Assembly: GCA_016719885.1 (NCBI GenBank)
Contig: JADJYF010000008.1
Location: 62,001-126,000 of the forward strand
Source: Pseudomonadota bacterium
GTDB lineage: Bacteria > Pseudomonadota > Gammaproteobacteria > Ga0077536
Direction: 5' to 3'
Length of the DNA: 64,000 nucleotides
How positions within the stretch are numbered: the stretch's first letter is position 1; every line of letters begins with the position of its first letter. A program made the translations under genes and the position numbers. The notes under the pieces are model-generated. The model saw nothing but the letters and a program-made list of their open reading frames with translations. It was not told the origin of the DNA and made no database searches. Below are positions 1-9,258 of the stretch, piece after piece.

Positions 1-2
1 AC

Positions 3-581
3 CCGGTGCCGAACGCGCGCATCACGCCGTGGGCGCCCAAGTACCGCGTGCTGCATCGCGATCCGGCCCACCCCATGATTCACCAGCGCTACCGCGAGGA
101 CTGGGTGGCGATGTCGGTGCTGTGGCTCGGCACCATGGCGAGCGGTGTGGCCGAGATCTCGTTCAACGAGACCGCCGCCGGCATCCGCGAACGCATCGCC
201 ATCTTCGGCACCAGGATGGTGGAGCGCCCGACCATTCACGTGAATCTCGGCCGCGCGCGCGCCCTCATCAACGCCGCCACCGACACCGTGTTCGCGGCGC
301 TGGCCGAAACCGACGCGCGCATTGCCGCCGGCGTCATGCCCAACGAGGGCGACTACTTCCGCCAGACCGCCGCCGGCATGCAGTGCGTGCTCTTGTGCGA
401 CGAGGCCATGCATCTCCTGCTGCGCGTACTGGGCGGCAACGGCCTGCGCGAAGGCACCGACTTCGAGCGCCGCTACCGCGATTTCCAGGCCATGCCGCTG
501 CACATCAACGGCCACGTCGATCGCATCACCGAACAGCTCGGCCGCATCAGCCTGGGGCTGGAGTCGCAGAACCCGTTCTAG
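3..581 (+). CDS. acyl-CoA dehydrogenase-like flavoprotein, C-terminal part (5' end outside window)
   Basis: The reading frame is open from the first bases of the window and stops at 581, so only the last ~192 residues are seen. The segment is mostly helical with the look of the C-terminal four-helix domain of acyl-CoA dehydrogenases or of the related class D flavin monooxygenases (HpaB/HsaA-like). The piece GGNGLREGTDFERRYRD matches the place where these proteins carry the glycine-rich FAD/tetramer contact and the following aromatic-basic segment. Substrate cannot be told from this half. The gene is convergent with ppc, with 30 bp between stops. The catalytic residue and N-terminal domains lie upstream of the window, so the choice between dehydrogenase and monooxygenase stays open. 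Confidence 0.7.
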   Translation, partial: PVPNARITPWAPKYRVLHRDPAHPMIHQRYREDWVAMSVLWLGTMASGVAEISFNETAAGIRERIAIFGTRMVERPTIHVNLGRARALINAATDTVFAALAETDARIAAGVMPNEGDYFRQTAAGMQCVLLCDEAMHLLLRVLGGNGLREGTDFERRYRDFQAMPLHINGHVDRITEQLGRISLGLESQNPF

Positions 582-611
582 CTGGCGCGGCGTCGCCGAA
601 TTCGCTACCGC

Positions 612-3425
612 TCATCCCGTATTGCGCAAACCCGCCGCCACGCCGTTGATGGAAATGTGGATGCCGCGCTGCACGCGCTCGCTGTCGGCGTCGCTTTCGC
701 GGCGCTGACGGTAGCGGCGCATCAGCTCCACCTGCAGGTGATTGAGCGGGTCGAGATAGGGAAAGCGATGCTCGATGGAACGCGCGAGCGAGGGGTTCGA
801 TTCCAGGCGCTGCCGCTCGCCGGTAATGAGTGACAAGGCCTCACCGGTACGCGTCCATTCGGCTTCGATTTCGCCGAAGATGCGTTTGCCCGTCTTCCTG
901 TCTTCCACCAGTTCCACGTAACGCGCGGCAATGCCGAGGTCGGTCTTGGCCAGCACCATGTCGAGATTCGACAAGAGGGTGCGGAAGAACGGCCAGCGCT
1001 TGTGCATGGTTTTCAGGAGTTCGAGGCGCGCCTTGCGTTCGCCGGCCTTGGCGCCGAGGAAGGCTTCCACCGCCGAGCCGAAGCCGTACCAGCCCGGCAA
1101 GGCCACGCGACACTGGCCCCAGGAGAAGCTCCAGGGTATCGCGCGCAGGTCTTCAATCGCGCGGGTGGCCTTGCGCGAGGCCGGCCGCGAGCCGATGTTG
1201 AGTTCAGCGATTTCACGTATCGGCGTGGCGCTGAAAAAATAATCGGTGAAGGCCGGCGTGTCGTAGACCAGGCGCCGGTAGGCGGCCTGGCTCAAGTTGC
1301 TCAGGCGCTCGGCGGCGTCGAGATAATCGCGCGGTGCGCTGCGCGTCGGATGCAGCAGCGAGGCTTCGAGCGTGGCCGCCACCAGCGTCTCGAGATTGCG
1401 CAGGCCGATTTCCGGGTGCGCGTATTTCGAGGCGATGACTTCGCCCTGCTCGGTCAGGCGGATCTGGCCGTTCACGGTGCCGGGCGGCTGCGCGAGGATG
1501 GCCTGGTAGCTCGGGCCACCGCCGCGCCCCACCGTGCCGCCGCGGCCATGAAAGAGGCGCAGGCGAATGCCGTGCGCGGCCTCGAGCCCGGCGAACAAGG
1601 CCACGAGGCCCTCCTCGGCGCGGTACAGCTCCCAGTTGCTGGTGAACATGCCGCCGTCCTTGTTGCTGTCGCTGTAGCCCAGCATCACGTCCTGTTCGCG
1701 GCCCGAGGCCTGCATCATCGCCACCACGCCCGGCAGCGCGTAAAAGCGCTGCATGATGGCGGCCGCGCGGCGCAGGTCGCCGATGGTCTCGAACAGCGGC
1801 ACGACGATGAGTGAACTCTCGGCATCTTCGCCCACGGCACCGCGCAAGATGCCGGCCTCCTTGAACAACAGCAGCACTTCGAGCAGGTCGCTGACGTCCT
1901 CGGTGTGGGAAATGATGTAGTGGCGCAGCGCCGCCGCGCCGTAGCGCGTGCGCAAGGTCTCGACGGCCTCGAAGATCGCGAGCTCGTCCTCGGCATGGTG
2001 ACTGTAATGCGCGGCGCGCACCCGGAGCGGCCGCGCCTCCGCCAGCAAACGCAGCAGGAGGCTGCACCGGGCCTGTTCATCGAGCGCCGCGTAATCACGC
2101 TCGATGCGCGCCACCGCGAGCAGTTCCGCCACCACCTGCTCGTGCTTGTCCGAGCTCTGGCGCAGATCCACCGTGGCGAGATGAAAGCCGAACACCTGCA
2201 CGGCGCGCATCAAGGGCCGCAGGCGCGGCGCGATCAAGGCCTCGGCGTGATGGGACCGCAACGACGCTTCCAGCACGCGCAAATCGGCCAACAGTTGCGC
2301 GGCATCGGTGTAGGGCTCCTGCGGTGACACCGCGTGGCGCAGCGCCTCGGTGCCGGTCAGCGCGTGCAGGCTGGCCGCGAGGCGCGCATACATGCCGATC
2401 AGCGCGCGACGATAGGGCTCGTCCTCGCGATGCGCGCTGTGATCGGGCGAGCGCGCCGCCAGCGCCACCAGTTCGGCGCTGACCGGGCACAGCATGGCCG
2501 ACAGCGACAGCTCGGCGCCGAGCTCATGCAGCTCCGTCAGGTAGAAACGCAGCACCGTCTCGCATTGGCGGCGCAGGGCCATGGCCAGAGTCGCGGCCGA
2601 GACATTGGGATTGCCGTCGCGGTCGCCGCCTATCCAGTTGCCCATGCGGAAGAACGGCGCCACCTCGAAGCCCGGCAGCGCGTGTTCGAGCTCACGGTAG
2701 AGGCGCGGGATCTGGCGCAGGAAGGTGGTCTGGTAGTAGGACAGCGCGTTCTCGATTTCATCGGCGACGGTGAGTTTCGCGGTGCGCAGCATGCGCGTCT
2801 GCCACAGCTGCGTGACGCGCGCGCGCAGCAACGCTTCGTTGTCCGCGCATTCGCGCGCGGTCTTGAGGCCGTCGCGCGCGCCGATCAACTCGGCGATGGC
2901 GTGCTCGGCGTCGAGGATGCTCTTGCGCTGCACCTCGGTCGGATGGGCGGTCAGCACCGGCGAGATATGCGCGCCGTTAAGCAGCCGCACGATGTCGACG
3001 GCGCGCACATCGGCCTTGGCCAGGCGTTCGAAACACAGCGCCAGTGAACCTTCCTGCAGATGCCCCTGGCGCTCGTGGTGTTCGCGACGCCGCACGTGGT
3101 GACGGTCTTCAGCGATGTTGGCGAGGTGCGAGAAATAGCTGAAGGCACGAATCACGCTGACGGTCTGATCGGCGCTCAGGTTCTTGAGCAGGCGATCGAG
3201 CGCGCGCCCGGCCTGCGCATCGCTCTTCAGGCGATAGGCCACCGACAGCTGCCGCACCCGTTCCACGAGTTCAAAAGCGCCCTTGCCTTCCTGCTCGTGG
3301 ATGACCTCGCCGAGTATGCGGCCCAACAGGCGGATGTCCTCCACCAGCGGCCGGTTCTTGGCGGCGGCATCCGCCTTGTCTTTGGCGCTTTGACGCGGGC
3401 GGGACGGCGCGCTGGCTTTCGTCAT
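612..3425 (-). CDS. ppc: phosphoenolpyruvate carboxylase
   Basis: Carboxylates phosphoenolpyruvate with bicarbonate to oxaloacetate, the main anaplerotic reaction feeding the citric acid cycle; cytoplasmic homotetramer. The 937-residue product is slightly longer than the E. coli enzyme (883). The catalytic histidine motif TAHPTE lies at residues 159-164 (His161), and the glycine-rich FHGRGGTVGRGGGP loop lies near residue 625. The protein ends in NTG, the usual C-terminal residues, with the Gly/Asn end that forms part of the allosteric site. The first ~25 residues are Lys/Ala rich and not conserved, so a slightly later start is possible. It is monocistronic, convergent with the preceding flavoprotein gene and separated by 137 bp from the ABC transporter genes behind it. 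Confidence 0.97.
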   Translation of the reverse strand: MTKASAPSRPRQSAKDKADAAAKNRPLVEDIRLLGRILGEVIHEQEGKGAFELVERVRQLSVAYRLKSDAQAGRALDRLLKNLSADQTVSVIRAFSYFSHLANIAEDRHHVRRREHHERQGHLQEGSLALCFERLAKADVRAVDIVRLLNGAHISPVLTAHPTEVQRKSILDAEHAIAELIGARDGLKTARECADNEALLRARVTQLWQTRMLRTAKLTVADEIENALSYYQTTFLRQIPRLYRELEHALPGFEVAPFFRMGNWIGGDRDGNPNVSAATLAMALRRQCETVLRFYLTELHELGAELSLSAMLCPVSAELVALAARSPDHSAHREDEPYRRALIGMYARLAASLHALTGTEALRHAVSPQEPYTDAAQLLADLRVLEASLRSHHAEALIAPRLRPLMRAVQVFGFHLATVDLRQSSDKHEQVVAELLAVARIERDYAALDEQARCSLLLRLLAEARPLRVRAAHYSHHAEDELAIFEAVETLRTRYGAAALRHYIISHTEDVSDLLEVLLLFKEAGILRGAVGEDAESSLIVVPLFETIGDLRRAAAIMQRFYALPGVVAMMQASGREQDVMLGYSDSNKDGGMFTSNWELYRAEEGLVALFAGLEAAHGIRLRLFHGRGGTVGRGGGPSYQAILAQPPGTVNGQIRLTEQGEVIASKYAHPEIGLRNLETLVAATLEASLLHPTRSAPRDYLDAAERLSNLSQAAYRRLVYDTPAFTDYFFSATPIREIAELNIGSRPASRKATRAIEDLRAIPWSFSWGQCRVALPGWYGFGSAVEAFLGAKAGERKARLELLKTMHKRWPFFRTLLSNLDMVLAKTDLGIAARYVELVEDRKTGKRIFGEIEAEWTRTGEALSLITGERQRLESNPSLARSIEHRFPYLDPLNHLQVELMRRYRQRRESDADSERVQRGIHISINGVAAGLRNTG

Positions 3426-3562
3426 GGAGACCTCGAGGGGCTGGGCTCGGCAATCACGGTGATGACGCGCATGGTAGCAGCGCCGACGGCGCCCATCGCA
3501 ACGCGCGCAGGGCGGTTGCGCGCCTTGCCCACAAAACGTGCGGCCGCGCCGTCATGGCGCAT

Positions 3563-4732
3563 TCACACCGAGCGCAGCGCCTCGACGATATCCAGGCGCG
3601 CGGCGCGTATGGCCGGCAGAAAGCCGCCCGCCAGCCCCATGAACAGCGCGAACAACAGCGCCTCGACCACCACCCGCGTGTTCATGCTGAAGGTGAAGGC
3701 GAGTTCCGAGAAGGTCTGCCAGTTCATGGTCGAGACCGTGTAGAACTGCAGGAAGGATGCGAGCGCGAGACCGAGCACGCCGCCCAGGAGGCTCAGCAAC
3801 AGCGACTCCATGAGGAAGGCGGCGAGGATATTGCGACGTCTGAAGCCGAGCGCGCGCAGCGTGCCTATCTCGTTGGTGCGGTTGGCGACCGCGGCGTACA
3901 TGGTGATCATCGCGCCGATGATGGCGCCGATGGAGAAGATCACGGACAGGATGGTGCCCAGCACCGACAGGAAACTCGACATCATTTCCGACTGCTTGGC
4001 GTAGAACAGGGTTTCACGCTGCGCTTCGACCGTGAGGCGTTGTTCGTCTTCCAGGTCGCCGCGCAGCTTTTCGAAGTCGGCGCCGTCGGCCAGGCGGAAG
4101 ATCACCGACGAATAGGCGCTGCGCCGGAAAGCCTGCATCATCTGGTCGACGTCGCCCCACAGTTCCGAGGCAAAGCCGCTGCCGGCGGCATCGAATGTGC
4201 CGACCACCGTCCAGGTCTTGCCGCCCAGCGACAGCGTCTCGCCGATGCCGGCGCCGCGAAAGCCCTTGGCCACGCGCGAACCCGCCACCACTTCGGCGCT
4301 GCCCGGGCGGAACATGCGGCCGGCGGTGATCCTGACCTGCGGGCGCAGGGCGATGCCCCGTTCCGACAGCCCGCGGATGGTGACGTTGGCGGGCTGGTTG
4401 CTGATGCGCTTGGGCATCACCACCAGCACCAGCAATTCCTTGGAGACTTCGGCGCTGCCGTCGGCGGCGCTCGCAATCTCGCCGCGCGCGGCGACCAGCG
4501 CCGCCTGTTCGCGTGCCACGCCGCTCTGGATCTCGGTCTGCGCCGAGCGCCGGATCACCACCACGTTGTCGTAGCTGCCGGTTTCGACCAGGGTCTTCTC
4601 GAGGCCGGAGGCGAGCATCAACACCGCCGCGAACACGAACACCACCAGCGCCATGCCGCCGGCGGTCAAGGCGGTGGTGAGCTTGCGCACCCACAGGTTG
4701 CGGAAAATGTAGGACAGCGGCACGCCGGTCAT
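3563..4732 (-). CDS. ABC transporter permease, FtsX/MacB type (second permease)
   Basis: Inner-membrane permease of 389 residues with the MacB/FtsX architecture: one N-terminal membrane helix (about residues 20-40), a large periplasmic domain (about 45-255), then three membrane helices in the C-terminal FtsX core. The core carries the family pattern of a cytoplasmic coupling segment (NEIGTLRALGFRRRNI) between helices 2 and 3. It is last in a four-gene leftward run (adaptor, ATPase, permease, permease; 27 bp to the preceding gene), so it probably forms a heterodimer with its neighbour. Such sets export lipids, lipoproteins, peptides or drugs by a mechanotransmission mechanism; the substrate is unknown here. 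Confidence 0.88.
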   Translation of the reverse strand: MTGVPLSYIFRNLWVRKLTTALTAGGMALVVFVFAAVLMLASGLEKTLVETGSYDNVVVIRRSAQTEIQSGVAREQAALVAARGEIASAADGSAEVSKELLVLVVMPKRISNQPANVTIRGLSERGIALRPQVRITAGRMFRPGSAEVVAGSRVAKGFRGAGIGETLSLGGKTWTVVGTFDAAGSGFASELWGDVDQMMQAFRRSAYSSVIFRLADGADFEKLRGDLEDEQRLTVEAQRETLFYAKQSEMMSSFLSVLGTILSVIFSIGAIIGAMITMYAAVANRTNEIGTLRALGFRRRNILAAFLMESLLLSLLGGVLGLALASFLQFYTVSTMNWQTFSELAFTFSMNTRVVVEALLFALFMGLAGGFLPAIRAARLDIVEALRSV

Positions 4733-4759
4733 GGCGTGATTCTCCGCCCTGAAGGGCGC

Positions 4760-5923
4760 TCAACCGATACCACGGAAGCCCTCCGCGACCTTGAGCGTGG
4801 CGGCACGCCAGGCCGGTGCGACCGCCGCCACCACCCCGATCAGGAGCGCCATCGCCGCCGCCAGCCACGGTGTCTTGGCCGAGACCAGGAAGATCGGGAA
4901 TATCGAACCGAAACGATGCCCGACCCAGTCGGCCACCGGGTAGATCAACCAGGTGCCGAGGGCGCCGGCGCTGAGCGAAATCAAAAGCGACTCGCCGGCG
5001 ATGAGGGCGATCACGTGGCGATCGTTGAAGCCGATGGCCTTCAGCGTCGCGTACTCGCCGCGCCGCTCGCGCGCGGTCATGGCCATGGTGTTGGCCATCA
5101 CCGCCATGATGATGACGATGATGAGGAAGGACACCACCTGGATGACCAGCAGGATGGCCTCGGTCATGGCGACGAAACTCAACTGGAAGGCCTTCTCGGT
5201 TTCGGTGAGCGTTTCGGCGCGGGAGTTGGCGAAGGTCTTGTCGACCTGCTGCGCGATCATGGCCGCGTCCTCGGGATGCTCGAGGCCGACGAGGAAGATG
5301 CCGACTTCGTTGGCATGATCCGGCATGAGCTTCTTCATGGTCTCGTTGAGATTTTCCCACTGCATGAACATCTGGCTTTCGTCGGTCTTGCTGTCGGCGC
5401 CGTGGTAGATGCCGCGCACCACGAACGTCCAGTTGCCGGGAAAGATGTCGCCGATGAGCGGGATCTGGTCGCCAATCTTGAAGCCGTACTTGTCGGCGGT
5501 CTTGCGCCCGATGACCGCGCCGCGCCTGTCGAGCAGGAAAGCCTTCATTTGATCGGGCGACAGCACGAACTCGGGATAGAGCTCGAAATAACTGCGCGGC
5601 TCGACCGCGAAGCGCGGAAAGAAATTCTTGGGCACGATGTAGATGCCGCCGAACCAGTCGGCGTAGCTCACCGACTTCACACCCTCGATCTGCGCGATGC
5701 GATCGCGGTAATAGAGCGGCAGCGTGAAGTTCAGCGAGTTCTTGTTGCGCACCACCAGGCGCGAGGCGGACGACGCGTTGGCGCCGGCATACCAGGCGTC
5801 GACGGTGGTGCGCAGCAGGCCAAAGGCGGTGATGGCGACGATGATGCCGGTGACGGTCAGGACCGTGCGCAGCGGGTGGCGCAGGCAATTGCGCAGCACC
5901 AGGCGGAACAGGAAGGCGCCCAT
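4760..5923 (-). CDS. ABC transporter permease, FtsX/MacB type (first permease)
   Basis: A 387-residue inner-membrane permease with an N-terminal membrane helix (about 18-38), a periplasmic domain (about 40-260) and three C-terminal helices. The coupling segment RRGEYATLKAIGFNDRHV is the FtsX-family signature between helices 2 and 3. The start lies 4 bp after the ATPase stop, so translation is probably coupled. It is similar in plan to the next permease but clearly diverged in sequence, as expected for a heterodimeric pair of the LolC/LolE or YknYZ kind. Substrate not predictable. Confidence 0.88.
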   Translation of the reverse strand: MGAFLFRLVLRNCLRHPLRTVLTVTGIIVAITAFGLLRTTVDAWYAGANASSASRLVVRNKNSLNFTLPLYYRDRIAQIEGVKSVSYADWFGGIYIVPKNFFPRFAVEPRSYFELYPEFVLSPDQMKAFLLDRRGAVIGRKTADKYGFKIGDQIPLIGDIFPGNWTFVVRGIYHGADSKTDESQMFMQWENLNETMKKLMPDHANEVGIFLVGLEHPEDAAMIAQQVDKTFANSRAETLTETEKAFQLSFVAMTEAILLVIQVVSFLIIVIIMAVMANTMAMTARERRGEYATLKAIGFNDRHVIALIAGESLLISLSAGALGTWLIYPVADWVGHRFGSIFPIFLVSAKTPWLAAAMALLIGVVAAVAPAWRAATLKVAEGFRGIG

Positions 5924-5927
5924 GGCC

Positions 5928-6635
5928 TCAAGCGCCGCCGCGCGATCGCGGCCTTTCCACCTGGTCGGTCAGCACGCCCTTGTCGAGATGGCGCACCACG
6001 TGCGCGCGCTGCGCGGCGACGTGATCATGGGTGACCATGATGATGGTCTTGTCGAACCGCTCGTTGAGCGACTCCATGAGGTCGAGGATCTCGCGCGCCG
6101 ACACACGGTCCAAGTCGCCGGTCGGTTCATCGGCGACGATGATGGTCGGGTCGCTGACCAGCGCCCGCGCAATCGCCACGCGCTGCTGCTGGCCGCCGGA
6201 CAACTGGCTGGGGTAGTGATCGGAACGGTCGGCGAGGCCGACCAGGTCCAGCACCAGTTCGACGTGTTCGCGGCGCTCACGACCATTCAGGCGCGTCAAC
6301 AGGAGCGGCAACTCGACGTTCTCGAAGGCCGACAATACCGGCATCAGGTTGTAGAACTGGAAGATGAAGCCGACATGCTCGGCGCGCCAGCGCGCGAGCT
6401 CTGCTTCGCGCATGCCGGTGATGTCGATGCCTTCGATCTCGAGCTTGCCACTGTCGGGCGTATCGATGCCGGCGATGAGATTGAGCAAGGTCGACTTGCC
6501 CGAACCGGAGGGCCCCATCAGGGCCACGAACTCGCCGCGCCCGAGCTCGAGATTGATGTCTTCCAGCACCGACACGCGCTGATCGCCACGCCGGTAGGAC
6601 TTGCGCAAGTTGGCGATTTCGACAATCACACTCAT
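5928..6635 (-). CDS. ABC transporter ATP-binding protein, LolD/MacB type
   Basis: A 235-residue ATPase that powers the two adjoining permeases. Walker A is GPSGSGKST (about residues 41-49), the Q-loop follows, the signature is LSGGQQQR, Walker B is IIVADEPTGDLD and the switch histidine lies in VTHDH. The length and the ADEPTGDLD ending of Walker B are typical of the MacB/LolD/FtsE subclass that pairs with FtsX-type permeases. It lies 31 bp behind the adaptor gene and 4 bp ahead of the first permease, in one operon. Confidence 0.95.
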   Translation of the reverse strand: MSVIVEIANLRKSYRRGDQRVSVLEDINLELGRGEFVALMGPSGSGKSTLLNLIAGIDTPDSGKLEIEGIDITGMREAELARWRAEHVGFIFQFYNLMPVLSAFENVELPLLLTRLNGRERREHVELVLDLVGLADRSDHYPSQLSGGQQQRVAIARALVSDPTIIVADEPTGDLDRVSAREILDLMESLNERFDKTIIMVTHDHVAAQRAHVVRHLDKGVLTDQVERPRSRGGA

Positions 6636-6666
6636 GGGCGTGGGCGAGCCGCGCGGCGCTGGGCGC

Positions 6667-7974
6667 TCAATCGCCGGCGGCGCCGCTGCGCACCTCGGCG
6701 CCGTCGCGCAAGGTGGCGTCGGGATTGATCACCACCTTGTCACCGACCTTCAGCGCTTCGCCCACTTCGCGCAGCTCGCCGAGCGCGGCGCCGGGGCCGA
6801 GCGTCACCATCGCCACGTGCTTGCCGTCGATGCGGAACACCACCTCGTGACCATCGCGCTGCGTGATGGCCTTGGCCGGCGCGGCATTGCGCGCACGCTG
6901 ATCGCGGGCATCGAGCGGTTGCGACAGGAACGCCACGCGCGCGCTCATGTCGGGCAGCACGCGCGGGTCACGTTCGAGGAAGCGCACCTTGGCCATCAAG
7001 GTCGCCTTGGCGCGGTCGACGGTCGGCACCACCATGCCCACTTCCCCGAGCAAGCGCACATCCGGCAGCGCGTCGAGCTGGATCTCGCAGGGCTGGCCGG
7101 CCTTGACCGAGGTGAGATTGGACTCGGCGATGTCCGCTTCGACCTCGAGGGTGTCGAGATCGGCCATCGTCACGACCGCGCCCTTGGAGGAATTGGCGGC
7201 GGCGAACGGCGCCAGCACGTCGCCGACGTCGGCTTCCTTCTTCAGCACCACGCCGTCGAAGGGTGCGCGTATCAAGGTGTATTCGACCGCCACGCGCGCT
7301 TCGTCGAGCGCCGCGCGGCTGGCGTTCAAACGCGCCTCGGCGGCGGCGATGCCAGCCGCGCTGGCGCCGACCGCCGCCTCGGTGCTGGCCTTGACCGCCA
7401 GCGCGCGATCGCGACGCGCCAGCGCCGCGTCGTAGACGTCATCGCTGACGAAGCGCTTGTCCTTCAATTGCCGCGCGCGGCGCAAGGCGCGCTCGGCGTC
7501 ATCGAGTTCAGCCTTGCTTTCCAGCACGCGTGCCTCGGCCTCGCTGCGCCGCGCCCGCGTTTCGGCGATGGCCGCGTCGGCGGCGATCACGTCGGCCTCG
7601 GCGCGATGGCGGCTGGCTTCGACGTCGGCGCTTTCGAGCCGGGCAAGGACCTGGTCTTTCTTGACCACGCTGCCTTCCACCACTTCCAGGGTCTGCAAGC
7701 GACCGGTGGCCTTGGACGCGACATCGGCGCGCGTCTGCGGCACCACGTAACCGGTGGCATTGAAGAGCGTGACGGCGGCGGACGGGTAGGCGGCCGTGAC
7801 CGTGCCGACTTCGACCTCGGCAACACTCTTGAAACCGCCACTGCGATACCACAGCAAGGCGCCCAGCAGCGCCGCCGCCAGCGCCATCCATTTCATGCGG
7901 CCACGGCCGCGCCGCGCCGGCGCCGCGCTGCGCTTGGCGTCGCGGTCTATGCTCAATTTGGAAAGGTCGGTCAT
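6667..7974 (-). CDS. periplasmic adaptor protein, HlyD/MacA family
   Basis: A 435-residue membrane-fusion protein with a single N-terminal membrane anchor (about residues 28-44, after a basic stretch), a biotinyl-lipoyl-like half (near ATGYVVPQTRADVASKATGR), a long helical hairpin rich in Ala, Arg and Glu (about 105-220), the second lipoyl half (YTLIRAPFDGVV) and beta-barrel domains. Such adaptors connect an inner-membrane ABC transporter to an outer-membrane channel. It is the first gene of the four-gene export operon. No outer-membrane factor gene is nearby, so a TolC-like protein would have to come from elsewhere. A palindromic repeat pair lies just upstream (8082-8166). Confidence 0.92.
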   Translation of the reverse strand: MTDLSKLSIDRDAKRSAAPARRGRGRMKWMALAAALLGALLWYRSGGFKSVAEVEVGTVTAAYPSAAVTLFNATGYVVPQTRADVASKATGRLQTLEVVEGSVVKKDQVLARLESADVEASRHRAEADVIAADAAIAETRARRSEAEARVLESKAELDDAERALRRARQLKDKRFVSDDVYDAALARRDRALAVKASTEAAVGASAAGIAAAEARLNASRAALDEARVAVEYTLIRAPFDGVVLKKEADVGDVLAPFAAANSSKGAVVTMADLDTLEVEADIAESNLTSVKAGQPCEIQLDALPDVRLLGEVGMVVPTVDRAKATLMAKVRFLERDPRVLPDMSARVAFLSQPLDARDQRARNAAPAKAITQRDGHEVVFRIDGKHVAMVTLGPGAALGELREVGEALKVGDKVVINPDATLRDGAEVRSGAAGD

Positions 7975-8081
7975 GCCGGCGCGCGCCGTGAAATGGGTCG
8001 TTCTGGGATGGCTCGCTAGTATGGTGGCTAGGCAGCGACGCTGCCAGCCCGGGATTGCGCAAGCGCGTGGTCCGCCGAGTC

Positions 8082-8166
8082 TGTGGGTCAGACTTCAGTC
8101 TGACATTGGCGCGACCGGCGACCGCGTCAGATGCGACTCGAATGTCAGGCTGAAGCCTGACCCACA
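8082..8166. repeat. inverted pair of the 24-bp palindromic repeat
   Basis: Two 24-nt copies face each other: 8082-8105 and 8143-8166, complementary apart from a few transitions, separated by 37 bp. Each copy is itself a hairpin (GTCAGAC TTCA GTCTGAC in the left copy). The same unit occurs in a composite at 30483-30579 and as an array at 60485-60850. The arrangement resembles REP/BIME elements of gammaproteobacteria. It sits between two leftward genes, so it could also act as an RNA-level boundary, but there is no clear U-tract. Confidence 0.85.
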
Positions 8167-8178
8167 ATGGACAATCAA

Positions 8179-9258
8179 CTACCGGGGCGGCCACGCACCG
8201 CCGGTATCGATCGACTTGCAACACCCCGCCGGGACGGACTGCAGGCGCGCCGCGAGGGCGGCCTGGCGCTCGGCGCTGGCCGGATGGGTGGACAGCAGCG
8301 CCGGCGGCGCCTTGTCCTGCTGCTTGGCGAGCGTCGCGAAGAAATCCACCATGCCCTTGGCATCGATGCCGCGCTCGATGAGCAGGCTGAAGCCCTTGTC
8401 ATCGGCTTCGCGCTCGGCATCGCGCGAAAACTTCAGTGTCAGCAGCTGGTCGGCCATGCGGCCGGCCAGCGCCACGTCCGGATCGCCCACCACCAATGAC
8501 ACCATCACGCTCAAGCCGGCGCTGCGTATCATGCCCTTGAGGCTGTGGCGCAGCGCCACGTGCTGGATTTCGTGGGCCAGCACGCCGGCCAGCTCATCGG
8601 CGCTGCGCGTGGCGCGCAGCAGGCCCACGTGCACGACGATGTCGCCGCCGGGCACGGCAAAGGCGTTGACGAGCTCGTCGTCGGCGAGATGGAAGCGGTA
8701 GCGATCGTCGCCCGCGTCCACCAGTTGGCGCGCCACGTAACGCAGCGCCTCGGCCTCGGCGCCGTCCTCGATGAAGGGCGTGCTGGCCTTGATCTGGGCG
8801 ATCGTCATGGCGCCGATCTGGCGTTCGATGGCGGGCGAAATGCGCGCGGCGATGAAATCCACCACGCGATCCTGGCTACCGATGAGGGCGCCGAGCAGCA
8901 GCACCGGCAACGCGATGGCGAGCGCCACCGCCGCCCACGGCATGAGCGCGCGGCGCCGCGCGCCGAGCACCGCGCGCGGCAAGGGCAATTCCTCGCGCGG
9001 CCAGTGTTCGAGCAGGGCGGCAATGTCGGCCGCGCTGTCGAGATGACAGGCCCATGCGCCCTCGGCGTCCTGCCAGGCCAGTTCGAGACGTCCGAGGTTG
9101 AAGCCGGTACGCGACAGGCGCAGCGCCGTCAGCGCCACGCGGCGCGGCGCGGCGCCGTGCATGCGCACCACCACCGCGTCGCCCTCCAGCGCCAGTTCGA
9201 CCTCGCTGCCGGCCGGCGCCGCGCCAGGCCCGAACAGGCGCGCCCGCCACGGTCCCAT
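8179..9258 (-). CDS. M48 family metallopeptidase, membrane-anchored
   Basis: A 359-residue zinc metallopeptidase. Residues 1-100 form a small beta-rich domain of unknown role, followed by one membrane helix (about 108-128) and an M48 catalytic domain with HEIQH (HExxH) and the downstream DAEREAD segment that supplies the third zinc ligand. This layout is like the BepA/LoiP/Oma1 group, with the peptidase domain expected in the periplasm. The ATG at 9258 was chosen because it overlaps the stop of the AIM24 gene (ATGA), and the 45 residues upstream in the frame are low-complexity Arg-rich shadow sequence. Translational coupling with AIM24 suggests a joint function in envelope quality control (inference). 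Confidence 0.9.
   Translation of the reverse strand: MGPWRARLFGPGAAPAGSEVELALEGDAVVVRMHGAAPRRVALTALRLSRTGFNLGRLELAWQDAEGAWACHLDSAADIAALLEHWPREELPLPRAVLGARRRALMPWAAVALAIALPVLLLGALIGSQDRVVDFIAARISPAIERQIGAMTIAQIKASTPFIEDGAEAEALRYVARQLVDAGDDRYRFHLADDELVNAFAVPGGDIVVHVGLLRATRSADELAGVLAHEIQHVALRHSLKGMIRSAGLSVMVSLVVGDPDVALAGRMADQLLTLKFSRDAEREADDKGFSLLIERGIDAKGMVDFFATLAKQQDKAPPALLSTHPASAERQAALAARLQSVPAGCCKSIDTGGAWPPR

Noticed and set aside
3554..6034. 826-residue rightward open frame
   Set aside because: Antisense to the ABC permease and ATPase genes; the product is Gly/His/Arg/Asp-rich low complexity, a high-GC shadow of real codons.
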